A DNA stretch of 64,000 bases from Cyclobacteriaceae bacterium (GTDB lineage: Bacteria > Bacteroidota > Bacteroidia > Cytophagales > Cyclobacteriaceae): NCBI GenBank assembly GCA_016787645.1, contig JAEUUF010000026.1, positions 459,101-523,100 on the forward strand, read 5' to 3'. Shown one piece after another: positions 50,465-58,291 of this stretch. Numbering within the stretch: position 1 is the first letter of the stretch; each line of letters starts with the position of its first letter. The notes beneath the pieces are model-generated. The model ran no database searches, was not told where the DNA came from, and saw only the letters and a list, made by a program, of their open reading frames with translations. Made by a program: the position numbers and the translations under genes.

Positions 50465-51691
50465 TCAAACTGCGCCAGCTAATCGGAGCGCAGCCTGGAG
50501 AAGTACATTGGCCCCATTGACAAGATCAGCAGGCTCGGTATGCTCATTAATATTATGGCTGATACCTCCAACACTGGGCACGAAAATCATGGCTGCTTTA
50601 GAGACTGCCGCCATCATCTGGGCATCGTGGCCTGCGCCGCTCACCATATGCCGAGTCGATAGCTTAAGTTGGCCACCGGCTGTCGCTACCACTTCAACCA
50701 CTTCCTTTGAAAAATCGACTGGGGCTAGGCGCACCCGCTCAGTTCGTTCGACTTTGATGCCTGATTTTTCAGACTCCACCAGGATAAATTCGTCAAGTTG
50801 ACGCTGGGCTTGATGCAACTTATCATGATCGGGATTGCGAAGGTCCGTGATCATCCTCACTCGATCGGGTACGACATTGATCACATTGGGTGTGAACTCC
50901 ATCAACCCAATTGTTCCCAGTTGGCCTGGAACTTGTTCAGCCAGTTGCCTTATAAATACATTCACACTTGATGCCAACAACCCGGGATCTTTCCGTACCG
51001 CCAAGGGTGTTGTTCCTGCATGCGCCGCCCTTCCATGAAGTTCATACTCGGTCCAATAAATCCCTTGCACTTTTTCAACACAGCCAATGTTGATCCGTTC
51101 ATGTTCGAGGATTGGCCCCTGTTCAATGTGCAACTCCAGGTAGTAGTCGATCGGGATTGAACCACAGGCAACCTCGCCCAGGTACCCGATCCGCTTCAGT
51201 TCCTGGCGAATCGTTGCCTGCCCGGAGTCGAGCGCTTTGGCTTCCCAGATTTCGTCGCGAAGATGAGGTTTTGAAACAACGAGGCTTCCCATCATGTCGG
51301 GAGCAAACCTCGCTCCTTCTTCGTTGGTAAAATTGATCAACGCAACCGGGCGATCTGTTTGAACTTTATTTTCGTTCAATACATTAATGACTTCCAAGCC
51401 AGCAAGCACACCATAGGTTCCATCATACTTGCCTCCGGTCGTTACCGTGTCGAGGTGGGAACCGATTGCAACCGCGGGCAAAGACGATCGCCCCTGGCGG
51501 ATGCCGTACATGTTGCCCAGCTCATCGATCTTGACTTCAAGCCCTTCCTCCCTCATCCACGCTGCGAGCAGGTCGCGAGCAGCCTTGTCTTCATCGGTGA
51601 GGGATAGTCGACAGACCCCGCCACCGGGCAGGGCGCCGATGGCGTTCATCCGGGAAATACGATTGAGGAGTCTATCCGGGTTAACCTGCAT
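50465..51691 (-). CDS. M20-family N-carbamoyl-L-amino-acid / allantoate amidohydrolase-type hydrolase
   Basis: 408 residues from ATG 51691 (a TTG seven codons upstream is in frame). Zn-dependent hydrolase of the M20 amidase branch: GSHLDTVTTGGKYDGTYG, NFTNEEGARFAP, ELHIEQGPILE, GRAAHAGTTPL, ISHNINEHTEP; the His, Asp, Glu and His ligands are all present. These enzymes open N-carbamoyl amino acids (hydantoin degradation), beta-ureidopropionate or allantoate; the exact substrate cannot be told. It follows the fusion protein by 57 bases, so both probably belong to one operon degrading modified amino acids. Confidence 0.88.
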   Translation of the reverse strand: MQVNPDRLLNRISRMNAIGALPGGGVCRLSLTDEDKAARDLLAAWMREEGLEVKIDELGNMYGIRQGRSSLPAVAIGSHLDTVTTGGKYDGTYGVLAGLEVINVLNENKVQTDRPVALINFTNEEGARFAPDMMGSLVVSKPHLRDEIWEAKALDSGQATIRQELKRIGYLGEVACGSIPIDYYLELHIEQGPILEHERINIGCVEKVQGIYWTEYELHGRAAHAGTTPLAVRKDPGLLASSVNVFIRQLAEQVPGQLGTIGLMEFTPNVINVVPDRVRMITDLRNPDHDKLHQAQRQLDEFILVESEKSGIKVERTERVRLAPVDFSKEVVEVVATAGGQLKLSTRHMVSGAGHDAQMMAAVSKAAMIFVPSVGGISHNINEHTEPADLVNGANVLLQAALRLAGAV

Positions 51692-51748
51692 GGGGCTTAG
51701 TTCAAAGGGCAAGGTTGAAAGTTCAAGGTTATAAGTGCAGGATGGAAT

Positions 51749-54250
51749 CTATTTGTTGCCGCGCTCGATGAATCGACCGGGGTAGTTATCCACCGCCTTC
51801 TGGTCTTCATACACTACTTGCCCGTTTACCCAGACTTTCTTGATTCCTGATGACAAAGCTGTTGCATTGGTCATTGTGGCATTGTCCATCACCGTTTCCG
51901 GATCGAGCAATACGAGGTCGGCAAAATAACCCGGAGAGATAAGGCCACGATACGTGATACCCAAGTGTTCCGCGGTAAGCCCGGTCATCTTGTAAATGGC
52001 GGTTTCCAGTGACATCACTTTTTGCTCGCGTACATATCTTCCCAAAACACGGGTAAATGCACCATGGCCTCGAGGGTGCCCATCAATGGCGCCGTCCGAG
52101 CAGATATTGGAATGCTCCCAACGCAACAGCGCCGCGATATCTTCTTCACTCATGGAAGTGCCCACAATAGCCGACTCCTTCCCCGGTTCGGCCGATTCAC
52201 GTACAATCCTGATGAGCGCTTGCGCAGGGCTTTCATTATTGAGATTCGCTATTTCGGAGACGGTCTTTCCCTCATAGGCCTTATTCGCCGGATACTCCGT
52301 CATGATGGAAGTTTCTGGGTCAAAATACTCAAGCGTGGCCAGTTCGGCGCTGGCAAGGTTGTTGAAGTCCTTTTTAGGAAACAGTACCCGCGGTGTTGAA
52401 TGCCACATCCGGTAGGGATAGACATCGGCTGTAACGTTGACGCCTTGATGCCTTGCTTCCTGCAACTGCCGCAAAATGGTGGTGGCCGATCCCCATTTGC
52501 TGCGCATGGCGATTTTGAAGTGGGAAATCTGAACTGGAATTTTAGCCTCTCTCCCGATGGTAATAATTTCGTCGATCGCTGCCTCAATGTTCTGGTCCTC
52601 ACTCCGCATATGACTGATATACCTTCCTCCTTTGGCCGAGGCGGTTTTTGCAAGAGCTACCACCTCATCCAAATTGGAATAGAATGCGGGTTCATACTCC
52701 AGGCCGGTGGACAGACCCAGGGAACCTTTATCCATTTCCCTTTCGAGCATCCGTTTCATGGAATCAATCTCCAGTTCGGTTGCATTTCGGGCAAGGTCGA
52801 TCATGGTTTTGCTGCGGAGCGTGGCATGGCCGGTATACGAGGCGAGATTCACACTCACCGGCCTTTTCTTCATCATGGCTTTGATCGTATCAATAGGCGT
52901 CGATCCGCCGTCCTGCCCCACGACGATCGTAGTAATTCCCTGATTGGTCGCTGCGATACACGAGGGTTTATCATGCAAACCCCAGTCGTGATGACTGTGG
53001 CTGTCTATGAAACCAGGTGCAAGCACCTTCCCATTGCCTTCTGTAACGGGTTCGCCGGTTAGCGGACGGAGATCGCCCACATCGAGTATGCGGTCATTGA
53101 CGATTCGCACCGCGGCGCCTGCGGCGGGCTGCCCTGTACCATCTATAACACGGACATTGCTGATCAGTTGGGTAGCAGGCGATGAATAGGGTTTCCCTTC
53201 CCAATGGTTGACAACGGCTGATTCCGCGTACTCATTTTCGGAATTCTCCAACACAATCAGCGTCTGGTTTTTGTCGATGTAGCGCACGATGATTGTCCGG
53301 AAGGATACCCATCCACCCGTGTGGGATACCTTTTTGCCCTGTTCATTAATTAACCATCCAAAGCCGTACATCGTGGACTCTCCATTGTTGAGTTTTCCAG
53401 GGGTAATAGCTTCTTCAAACGTCGCTCTTTTAACGAGCTTTTCTGTATACAGTGCCTGGTCCCACTTCAGCAGGTCCTCCACCGAGGAGTAAACATTGCC
53501 ATCGCCAACGATTCCGTCATATTTCATCAGGTCGTTGAGCACCAGTCTACCTCCCACGCGTTTAAAGCCAAATACCCGTGAAGGCGGGTACGACTTCATT
53601 TTCAAATGATAGATATAGGTATCCTTCATTTTCAAAGGACCCGTGATGTATTGCTTCAGAAATTGATCACTGGTCAATCCGGATACCGCTTCAATCACGG
53701 AAGCCAGTGTCGTGTAATTCGTGTTGCAATACTGCCACCGTTCTCCCGGCTGAAATACAAGCGCAGGTTTTCGGGCGGCGAGGATTTCCATCATCGACGC
53801 ATTGGTCAGCGTATCCAGGAGTGTCATCCGCCCAGCCGCAATTGGAAAGTACTCAGGCAGCCCGGAAGTCTGATTCAGGAGATGACGTATGGTGATGCCC
53901 GGGTAGGGAAATTTTGGAACGTGTCTCTGCACGGGATCATCGTACTTCAGCTTGCCTTGTTCCTTCAGCATCATTGTCATCATGGCAAAGAATTGTTTGG
54001 AGACGGAGGCAAGGTTAAATGAATGGGTCGTCGTTAATGGAGCCCGGTTGGCCGGGTTACTGATGCCAAAGGCCTTTTTATAAACCACCTTACCCTTCTC
54101 CGCAACGAGGACACATCCATTGAATAGTTCACGTTGGTAGAGGTACGTGAGGGCGGAATCGATACTCTTCAATTTAGCGTTAGCGGTCGGCTGCGCGCTG
54201 AGTGACTGCGCGAGCAGGATCAGGATGGTAATCAGAAAATTTCTCTTCAT
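51749..54250 (-). CDS. Fusion: beta-lactamase-like serine hydrolase + D-aminoacylase/amidohydrolase
   Basis: 833 residues from ATG 54250, which opens a signal peptide (NFLITILILLAQSLSAQ). The N-terminal half (about 25-355) is a class C beta-lactamase/penicillin-binding-like hydrolase: SxxK as S82VSK85, YxN-like YCN at 174-176, and HTGG at 310-313 in the KTG position. The C-terminal half (about 365-833) is an N-acyl-D-amino-acid deacylase: GFIDSHSHHDW (metal His pair), YISHMRSE, QISHFKIA, and CSDGAIDGHPRGHG. The metal-bridging Cys that D-aminoacylases carry in a GNCG-type motif appears here as GQDGG. Both activities act on D-amino-acid substrates such as peptidoglycan-derived peptides; this is a plausible reason for the fusion, but inferred. 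Confidence 0.85.
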   Translation of the reverse strand: MKRNFLITILILLAQSLSAQPTANAKLKSIDSALTYLYQRELFNGCVLVAEKGKVVYKKAFGISNPANRAPLTTTHSFNLASVSKQFFAMMTMMLKEQGKLKYDDPVQRHVPKFPYPGITIRHLLNQTSGLPEYFPIAAGRMTLLDTLTNASMMEILAARKPALVFQPGERWQYCNTNYTTLASVIEAVSGLTSDQFLKQYITGPLKMKDTYIYHLKMKSYPPSRVFGFKRVGGRLVLNDLMKYDGIVGDGNVYSSVEDLLKWDQALYTEKLVKRATFEEAITPGKLNNGESTMYGFGWLINEQGKKVSHTGGWVSFRTIIVRYIDKNQTLIVLENSENEYAESAVVNHWEGKPYSSPATQLISNVRVIDGTGQPAAGAAVRIVNDRILDVGDLRPLTGEPVTEGNGKVLAPGFIDSHSHHDWGLHDKPSCIAATNQGITTIVVGQDGGSTPIDTIKAMMKKRPVSVNLASYTGHATLRSKTMIDLARNATELEIDSMKRMLEREMDKGSLGLSTGLEYEPAFYSNLDEVVALAKTASAKGGRYISHMRSEDQNIEAAIDEIITIGREAKIPVQISHFKIAMRSKWGSATTILRQLQEARHQGVNVTADVYPYRMWHSTPRVLFPKKDFNNLASAELATLEYFDPETSIMTEYPANKAYEGKTVSEIANLNNESPAQALIRIVRESAEPGKESAIVGTSMSEEDIAALLRWEHSNICSDGAIDGHPRGHGAFTRVLGRYVREQKVMSLETAIYKMTGLTAEHLGITYRGLISPGYFADLVLLDPETVMDNATMTNATALSSGIKKVWVNGQVVYEDQKAVDNYPGRFIERGNK

Positions 54251-54354
54251 GAATGGAGCGTATGTATCCATGAAGATAGCCGAAAGTTCAGAACAGAAAA
54301 ACGCGGGCAGGGTGACGAAAGACTCAGGCCCCCAAGAAATATGAAGTTAGGTGT

Positions 54355-54783
54355 TTACTGCCGGGTGAACTTTTGAATCACTTTGCACCCAGCTCCCGGA
54401 AATCCACCTTCCACCGTGAGAATCAGTGTTGTCATTGTCATGGTATAGCTTGCCGCGGATGTCGAACCGCCCGTCTCCGTAAAAGAAATATAACCCGTCG
54501 GATTGGTGTAGGGTCCACCCGGTAGCCAGGTGCCTGAAGTAGCCGAGCCACTGGAGTTTGTCCCTGAATAAACGTTTACGTTATTGGTAACACTCAACGT
54601 AATCAGCGCACAGGTAGTGCAATTTGTTTCGGCCTGATTCAAGGAAGTGTCTGTACAATTTTCAATGGTGGTCGAGGTTTGTTTCCATGTACCCAGCAAC
54701 GTGGGCGAGACTGTATCGCTTGTTTTGCTGCAACCAAGTGCCAATGTGATCATCGTAACCAGGAGAGCACGAAGTGTATTCAT
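54355..54783 (-). CDS. Lipocalin-like lipoprotein
   Basis: 142 residues. Signal peptide with lipobox (ITLALGC, Cys about 18), then LLGTWKQTSTTIENC, ENCTDTSLNQAETNCTTC and GYISFTETGGSTSAASYTMTM, ending CKVIQKFTRQ. The GTWK.. start and small beta-rich size match the Bacteroidota lipocalin-like lipoproteins. Four extra Cys in mature part may form disulfides. It stands alone on the minus strand. Confidence 0.72.
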   Translation of the reverse strand: MNTLRALLVTMITLALGCSKTSDTVSPTLLGTWKQTSTTIENCTDTSLNQAETNCTTCALITLSVTNNVNVYSGTNSSGSATSGTWLPGGPYTNPTGYISFTETGGSTSAASYTMTMTTLILTVEGGFPGAGCKVIQKFTRQ

Positions 54784-54858
54784 AGCGAGTGGGGTTTCCT
54801 GAAAATCATCAGTTTACCCCAGATCTTGATCGATCGTTTTGTGAATCAACAAAAAAAG

Positions 54859-54879
54859 TTTGTGAAGAACGGCGATTCC
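54859..54879. repeat. Copy of a 21-bp intergenic sequence shared with 46700-46720
   Basis: TTTGTGAAGAACGGCGATTCC here and a version with two changes (A for G, T for C) at 46700-46720. Both lie outside genes and both are followed shortly by AGAAGG. May be a dispersed repeat or chance. Confidence 0.35.
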
Positions 54880-54894
54880 TGCGCAGAAGGTGGA

Positions 54895-56082
54895 TCAGAA
54901 CAATGCGCCTGCCACCATCTTAAGTACTTCACTCAACGGCATCATGGTCAGTACCAACGGAGCGATGGGCGCCAGGGTGGTGACGACGAGCATGATAAGC
55001 GCGTTACGCGTGATGGGAACCACCCTCATGTTCTCGACCACGGAGTAGCTATTGGCCAGGTCAGAGAGGGATTGGATGTCTGCGCCCACTCCGCCGTGTT
55101 CTTTGGGCCACTCTTCCTTCATCCAGCGCCCTTCAAATTCCCGCGCAAAGCGTGAAGATAAGTGCCCATACTCAAGTCCGCCGTTTCGCTTGGCGTCGCC
55201 CAACTGCGACGCAAAAAACATCAAGGGGAACAAAACCAGTAGAATTACCCACAAGACCACTACGGCTATCTCCACTTTGAATTCAGGCAATGCGGCACCG
55301 TGATAGGCAATCTTGTTTGCAATTACAGCAGCAGTGAGAACGCCATGTGCGAGTGCAAGGGGTATGAACGCATGAACCGCATTCGAAAGAAATCCAAGTC
55401 CGCCAACATGGTCAGGGTGAGTGGGCAATAGTTGCAGCTTAATTTTGGATACCTGGAAAACAAACCTCGCCCAAATGAGAATCCGGTAATACCATCGCAA
55501 CAGCAAGAACTGGAACAGCGGCAAACTCACGTATCGGAACCAGATCCCCGCCATGGACAGGCTGGTTCCTGCAACGGCAGGCACATTATACCAGGCTTCC
55601 GATTCAATCCCGGCGGCTTGCTTCCAAAGCAGTTGGTACCCGATTCCCAGAACTACGGCGATCATCAGCGCTTCTGCGGCGATCGAATTGCGCCACCGCT
55701 TGGCCGATTCAAATGCCGCGTAGAATTTGGTGATCTCTGCTTCGGGGATCAATTTTCGTTGTACAAACTGACTGATCAACAACATCATGCGTTGATGCAC
55801 AACCACCTCGGCGATGATCAACAATGGAAGCCCTACCAGGAATCGGATGAGGTTCGAATAATCCTTCAGAAAGGGCAAGTAAGAAGTGCCTTCGAGGGCT
55901 TGTCCGTTCAGGAGCGAAAGGACAAGGAGTGGCAGCCAGGCGAACAAGGTAATCACCACCGTCCTCAGGCGGATCAGTTCCAAGGCATCGCCAGTGAGAT
56001 GCGCGCGGCGCAGCAGCTGAAAGAAAGGCCCTCCGACGACCACGGAGAAATCCTTTTCTGTAGGCAACTTTGAATCAGGCAT
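54895..56082 (-). CDS. Hypothetical integral membrane protein
   Basis: 395 residues with about six to seven helices (RTVVITLFAWLPLLVLSLL; FLVGLPLLIIAEVVV; SIAAEALMIAVVLGIGYQLL; PLFQFLLLRWYYRILIWARFVFQV; FIPLALAHGVLTAAVIA; IAVVVLWVILLVLFPLMFFA; NALIMLVVTTLAPIAPLVLTMM). A cytoplasmic loop contains PTHPDHVGGLGFL and a region RFAREFEGRWMKEEW. Related proteins occur in other bacteria but I know no function. Its own ATG; 80 bases before it lies the stop of the gene at 56163. Confidence 0.7.
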   Translation of the reverse strand: MPDSKLPTEKDFSVVVGGPFFQLLRRAHLTGDALELIRLRTVVITLFAWLPLLVLSLLNGQALEGTSYLPFLKDYSNLIRFLVGLPLLIIAEVVVHQRMMLLISQFVQRKLIPEAEITKFYAAFESAKRWRNSIAAEALMIAVVLGIGYQLLWKQAAGIESEAWYNVPAVAGTSLSMAGIWFRYVSLPLFQFLLLRWYYRILIWARFVFQVSKIKLQLLPTHPDHVGGLGFLSNAVHAFIPLALAHGVLTAAVIANKIAYHGAALPEFKVEIAVVVLWVILLVLFPLMFFASQLGDAKRNGGLEYGHLSSRFAREFEGRWMKEEWPKEHGGVGADIQSLSDLANSYSVVENMRVVPITRNALIMLVVTTLAPIAPLVLTMMPLSEVLKMVAGALF

Positions 56083-56162
56083 GGTTGGATTGACGTAGTC
56101 GAAGATCAGTATTATCGTGTTTTCCCACCATGACGACAGTCATGTTGCTATTGCTTCTTTGA

Positions 56163-57308
56163 TCAGAGACCGAACCGATACTGAATGGAGCTAAGAATCT
56201 GTGTTCGGCTACCGAGGAAACCATACTCCAGTCGCACCATCCAATGCTTGTTATGCTGGTACTGCGTGCCGAGTACGAAGTTCCACATGTCTTTCGGGCG
56301 TTTGTCCAGGGAATACTGGACTGTCGCCACTTTGCTGTCGTTCAGGGCCATGTCCATAGAATTGAGAAAATTACCGGCAGCATCCAGTGCACGGTTGGCC
56401 GTTTCATACCTTGCCTGGTTGATGGGGTTGGCTTGTTCCAGCCCGGTCAGGCCATTCCACCACGTATCTACCTGGGCTTGCGCATCAGAAACTTTGGTGA
56501 TTCCGTTGTCTACCCTGGTTTGTAAATCTCCTGTAGGGAAAAGTTCATTCAAGGGAAGTGACCCGGACGTACCCGTGTTGAGCTTCAAGCGAAATGCGCC
56601 TGCCCAAAGAGCTATGTTCCGGTCTGGTGTTTTGAATTTGAATGTCTTGCCCATTCGTGGTCCAAAAATGAATGCGAATGCCGGGTCTTTGAGTTCGGGG
56701 ACGTCAGTCCAGGTAAAATTCATATCGAGGGCAAGCCATCCTCCCCCGACACCCATGGTTGGCGTCAAACCAAATCCTGCTGACGTCGCGCTGAATTCAG
56801 CCTTTGAGCTCAGGTCCACGACACTGTTCCATGTGCCCGTTGCGTCAGGTACCCAAATGGAATAGTCGACAGTCGTTGAAAGTTGAGCACGGGAAAAGAT
56901 TCCATACACATTGAGAAAGGGGAAGACCCAGATGTCCGGGCGAAAGTTCAAACCCGAGCCTTCCGAACGGGCATTGCTGAAGCGTACTACTTCGGAGAGA
57001 TCAGTCATCGGGCCGTTGTTGAATCCCACCATCAGGTTCTCAATGATCAAGTCGGACCGTTGCCAAAAATAATTGAGCCCCAGCCCGGCGGAGTAGGGAA
57101 GATTGAATCCCAATTTTGTTGCCTTAGCGCCCCAGATCGGCAGCGAATACGGATACTCGGAACTTTTCAGGCTATCGGCGAGCGCCTGGTTTTTCGCTCC
57201 CACTTCCTTATTGGAGTAGACTTGCCCCATGGCATCGTTCATGACGAACATGGAAATCAGCAGTCCGGCAATGACATAACTACCCGTCGTTTTATCCATC
57301 GTATTCAT
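56163..57308 (-). CDS. Outer-membrane beta-barrel protein, unknown function
   Basis: 381 residues (start ATG 57308, or ATG three codons in). Signal peptide (GSYVIAGLLISMFVMNDAMGQ), then repeated amphipathic strands (AGLGLNYFWQRSDLIIENLMVGF; LNFRPDIWVFPFLNVYGIFSRAQL; NIALWAGAFRLKLNTG), ending ILSSIQYRFGL with a C-terminal aromatic/Leu barrel signature. A helical insert (about 270-320; VSDAQAQVDTWWNGLTGLEQ) interrupts the strands. Two bases separate it from the preceding porin, so both are cotranscribed. Confidence 0.75.
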   Translation of the reverse strand: MNTMDKTTGSYVIAGLLISMFVMNDAMGQVYSNKEVGAKNQALADSLKSSEYPYSLPIWGAKATKLGFNLPYSAGLGLNYFWQRSDLIIENLMVGFNNGPMTDLSEVVRFSNARSEGSGLNFRPDIWVFPFLNVYGIFSRAQLSTTVDYSIWVPDATGTWNSVVDLSSKAEFSATSAGFGLTPTMGVGGGWLALDMNFTWTDVPELKDPAFAFIFGPRMGKTFKFKTPDRNIALWAGAFRLKLNTGTSGSLPLNELFPTGDLQTRVDNGITKVSDAQAQVDTWWNGLTGLEQANPINQARYETANRALDAAGNFLNSMDMALNDSKVATVQYSLDKRPKDMWNFVLGTQYQHNKHWMVRLEYGFLGSRTQILSSIQYRFGL

Positions 57309-57310
57309 AT

Positions 57311-58048
57311 TTATTTCTTCTCGTCGAAATTCCCCTTTTCTTTTGCTTTGCCGACGCCGATGGGAATACCCACCGTAATATATAGTGACCGGTTAGCCAC
57401 ATCTGCTATCGAGTCATCGATGACCACATCCACCAGTCCATAATAATAGCGCACGCCAAGGTTCATTCCATTGCCTCCCATGAGTCGGTAGCCAATGCCA
57501 GCGACCATTCCCGCATCCAGCGGGTGATAATCATCGCGGATGTTTTTCTCATAGGTTAAGTCGCCACCCGACACGTTATTGGTGAATTCATCGTAGGCAT
57601 TGTACAACAAGCCAAACTGCGGGCCAGCCTCCACATAGATGTGATTTCTAAAATTGTATTTAATCAAAACAGGGACATTGAAGTAGTTCAACTTGCGCTC
57701 CACCGAGCCTCCTGCAAAAGCGTTGTCGAGGTCCGGAGAACCTAACGGGTAGACCGACAGGTTTCCTGCTCCCATATTCGATTTCACGATGACCCCGGTA
57801 TGCAGCATCCAGGAATTCTTCAATTTGATGTCGAAATAAAACCCAAGGTTGAAACTGGTAAGCATTCCGCTACCAGACCTTCCAGTCTGTTCAGATAGAT
57901 TCAATCCTCCGTCCAGCCCGAATTCAATCTTGCCGGTATTCAGTTTGTCACCCAAAACCAGGGAAACTAGCACCTGGCCTGCGGCGCTCTGCATACCACC
58001 AGCCAATATCAAAATGGATAGCAAGCCCCTAACGAAACGCATACACAT
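57311..58048 (-). CDS. PorT-family outer-membrane beta-barrel protein
   Basis: 245 residues (ATG 58048 or 58042). Signal peptide (LLSILILAGGMQSAAGQ), then an OMP beta-barrel: FGLDGGLNLSEQTGRSG, LGFYFDIKLKNSWMLHTGVIVKSNMG, LNYFNVPVLIKYNFRNHIYVEAGPQFGLLYNA, AGMVAGIGYRLMGGNGMNLGVRYYYGL, SLYITVGIPIG. This is the outer-membrane beta-barrel domain pattern typical of PorT-like proteins. First gene of the pair. Confidence 0.82.
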   Translation of the reverse strand: MCMRFVRGLLSILILAGGMQSAAGQVLVSLVLGDKLNTGKIEFGLDGGLNLSEQTGRSGSGMLTSFNLGFYFDIKLKNSWMLHTGVIVKSNMGAGNLSVYPLGSPDLDNAFAGGSVERKLNYFNVPVLIKYNFRNHIYVEAGPQFGLLYNAYDEFTNNVSGGDLTYEKNIRDDYHPLDAGMVAGIGYRLMGGNGMNLGVRYYYGLVDVVIDDSIADVANRSLYITVGIPIGVGKAKEKGNFDEKK

Positions 58049-58072
58049 TCACTGGTTGACGCTTACCAATTG

Positions 58073-58080
58073 CAAAATTA
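58073..58080 (-). promoter_or_regulatory. -7 element upstream of the outer-membrane pair
   Basis: TAATTTTG on the minus strand is a perfect TAnnTTTG, 25-30 bases before the possible ATGs at 58048 and 58042. No convincing TTG/TTTG lies at 19-21 bases spacing. Confidence 0.4.
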
Positions 58081-58291
58081 GGTTTGACAATGGGATTGAT
58101 AGTGACAATTATCATCGGCCCATCCCAAATGTACGCTAACCGCTCCCCATAGCACTTTAATTTAATAGGCGCAGTTGGCATTCCAGGCACCGAAAAGGCC
58201 AACCGTCGCCATAGCCAGTGATCAATATCATAGCAAATCACCTCCCCCAGCACCAAATTGAAGGGCGTTTACCACTTAACTGAAAACAGCC

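Noticed and set aside
58029-58256. 75-residue minus-strand frame in the gap 58049-58291
   Set aside because: Overlaps the start of the beta-barrel gene and contains its -7 element; no motif or clear start. The gap otherwise shows nothing beyond promoter-like sequence.
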